Assembly: GCA_003519585.1 (NCBI GenBank)
Contig: DOWL01000092.1
Location: 12,223-17,697, forward strand
Origin: Nocardioides sp.
Lineage (GTDB): Bacteria > Actinomycetota > Actinomycetes > Propionibacteriales > Nocardioidaceae
Direction: 5' to 3'
DNA length: 5,475 nucleotides
A model generated the notes under the pieces. That model worked only from the letters and a program-made list of their open reading frames with translations. It searched no databases and was not told where the DNA came from. This document shows, one piece after another, positions 5,432 through 5,475 of this stretch (the first letter of the stretch is position 1; the number at the start of each line of letters is the position of its first letter). Position numbers and translations under genes: made by a program.

Positions 5432-5475
5432 GGTCAGGGAGCGCGACGCCGCAGGGCGGCTCGGGACCGACGGGG
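5432..5475 (-). other. Window end; possible last codons of a convergent gene
   Basis: The final 44 bases contain no + strand gene that I can support. On the minus strand, one frame from 5475 gives PRRSRAALRRRAP and then a TGA at 5436-5434. This would place a convergent gene's stop just beyond the palindrome. Thirteen residues are too few to identify a gene, so this is a possibility only. Confidence 0.15.

Noticed and set aside
5353..5475. Attachment site or transposon end
   Set aside because: There is an inverted repeat but no transposase or integrase remnant, no tRNA and no target-site duplication in view, so a REP-like intergenic element or terminator is the simpler reading.

Overview
The base composition is very GC-rich, both full genes use GTG starts behind AGGGGAA or AAAGGAA ribosome sites, and intergenic hairpins are GC-dense with little U-tract. 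The last intergenic region holds a GGTTGAG...TCGAAACC element of a kind I associate with Nocardioides and related actinobacteria. I therefore read the window as chromosomal DNA of a high-GC actinobacterium, most likely Nocardioides-like. Genus is an inference.

Layout, all on the + strand. Bases 1-165 are the last 54 codons of pstB, the ATPase of the high-affinity phosphate importer. Bases 166-490 carry no gene but are dense in signals: a terminator-like hairpin, two tandem copies of a ~51-nt palindromic repeat with another strong hairpin between them, and then 11-nt-spaced GTTCACC-type units resembling the actinobacterial PhoP (PHO) box. Bases 491-3031 encode an 846-residue secreted protein: signal peptide, two lamin-tail-like domains, a phytase/esterase-like beta-propeller, an Ig-like domain and a C-terminal GWY...DxAGN domain. 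A strong terminator (3056-3090) follows. Bases 3235-5352 encode a 705-residue secreted paralogue with the same propeller, Ig-like and C-terminal modules. It lacks the lamin-tail domains and carries one extra Ig-like domain. The window ends in a dispersed-type palindromic repeat (5356-5431) and 44 bases in which I see little.

How the genes may work together: pstB belongs to phosphate import. The two downstream proteins look exported and contain a propeller of the type annotated as 'esterase-like activity of phytase'. The first has PHO-box-like sequences upstream. A reasonable hypothesis is a phosphate-starvation cluster in which extracellular proteins release or capture organic phosphate for the Pst importer. 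No enzymatic activity can be proved from sequence alone. The most notable points are the tandem duplication with divergent accessory domains, the apparent PHO box on only one copy, and the paired palindromic repeats with a compensatory base change.
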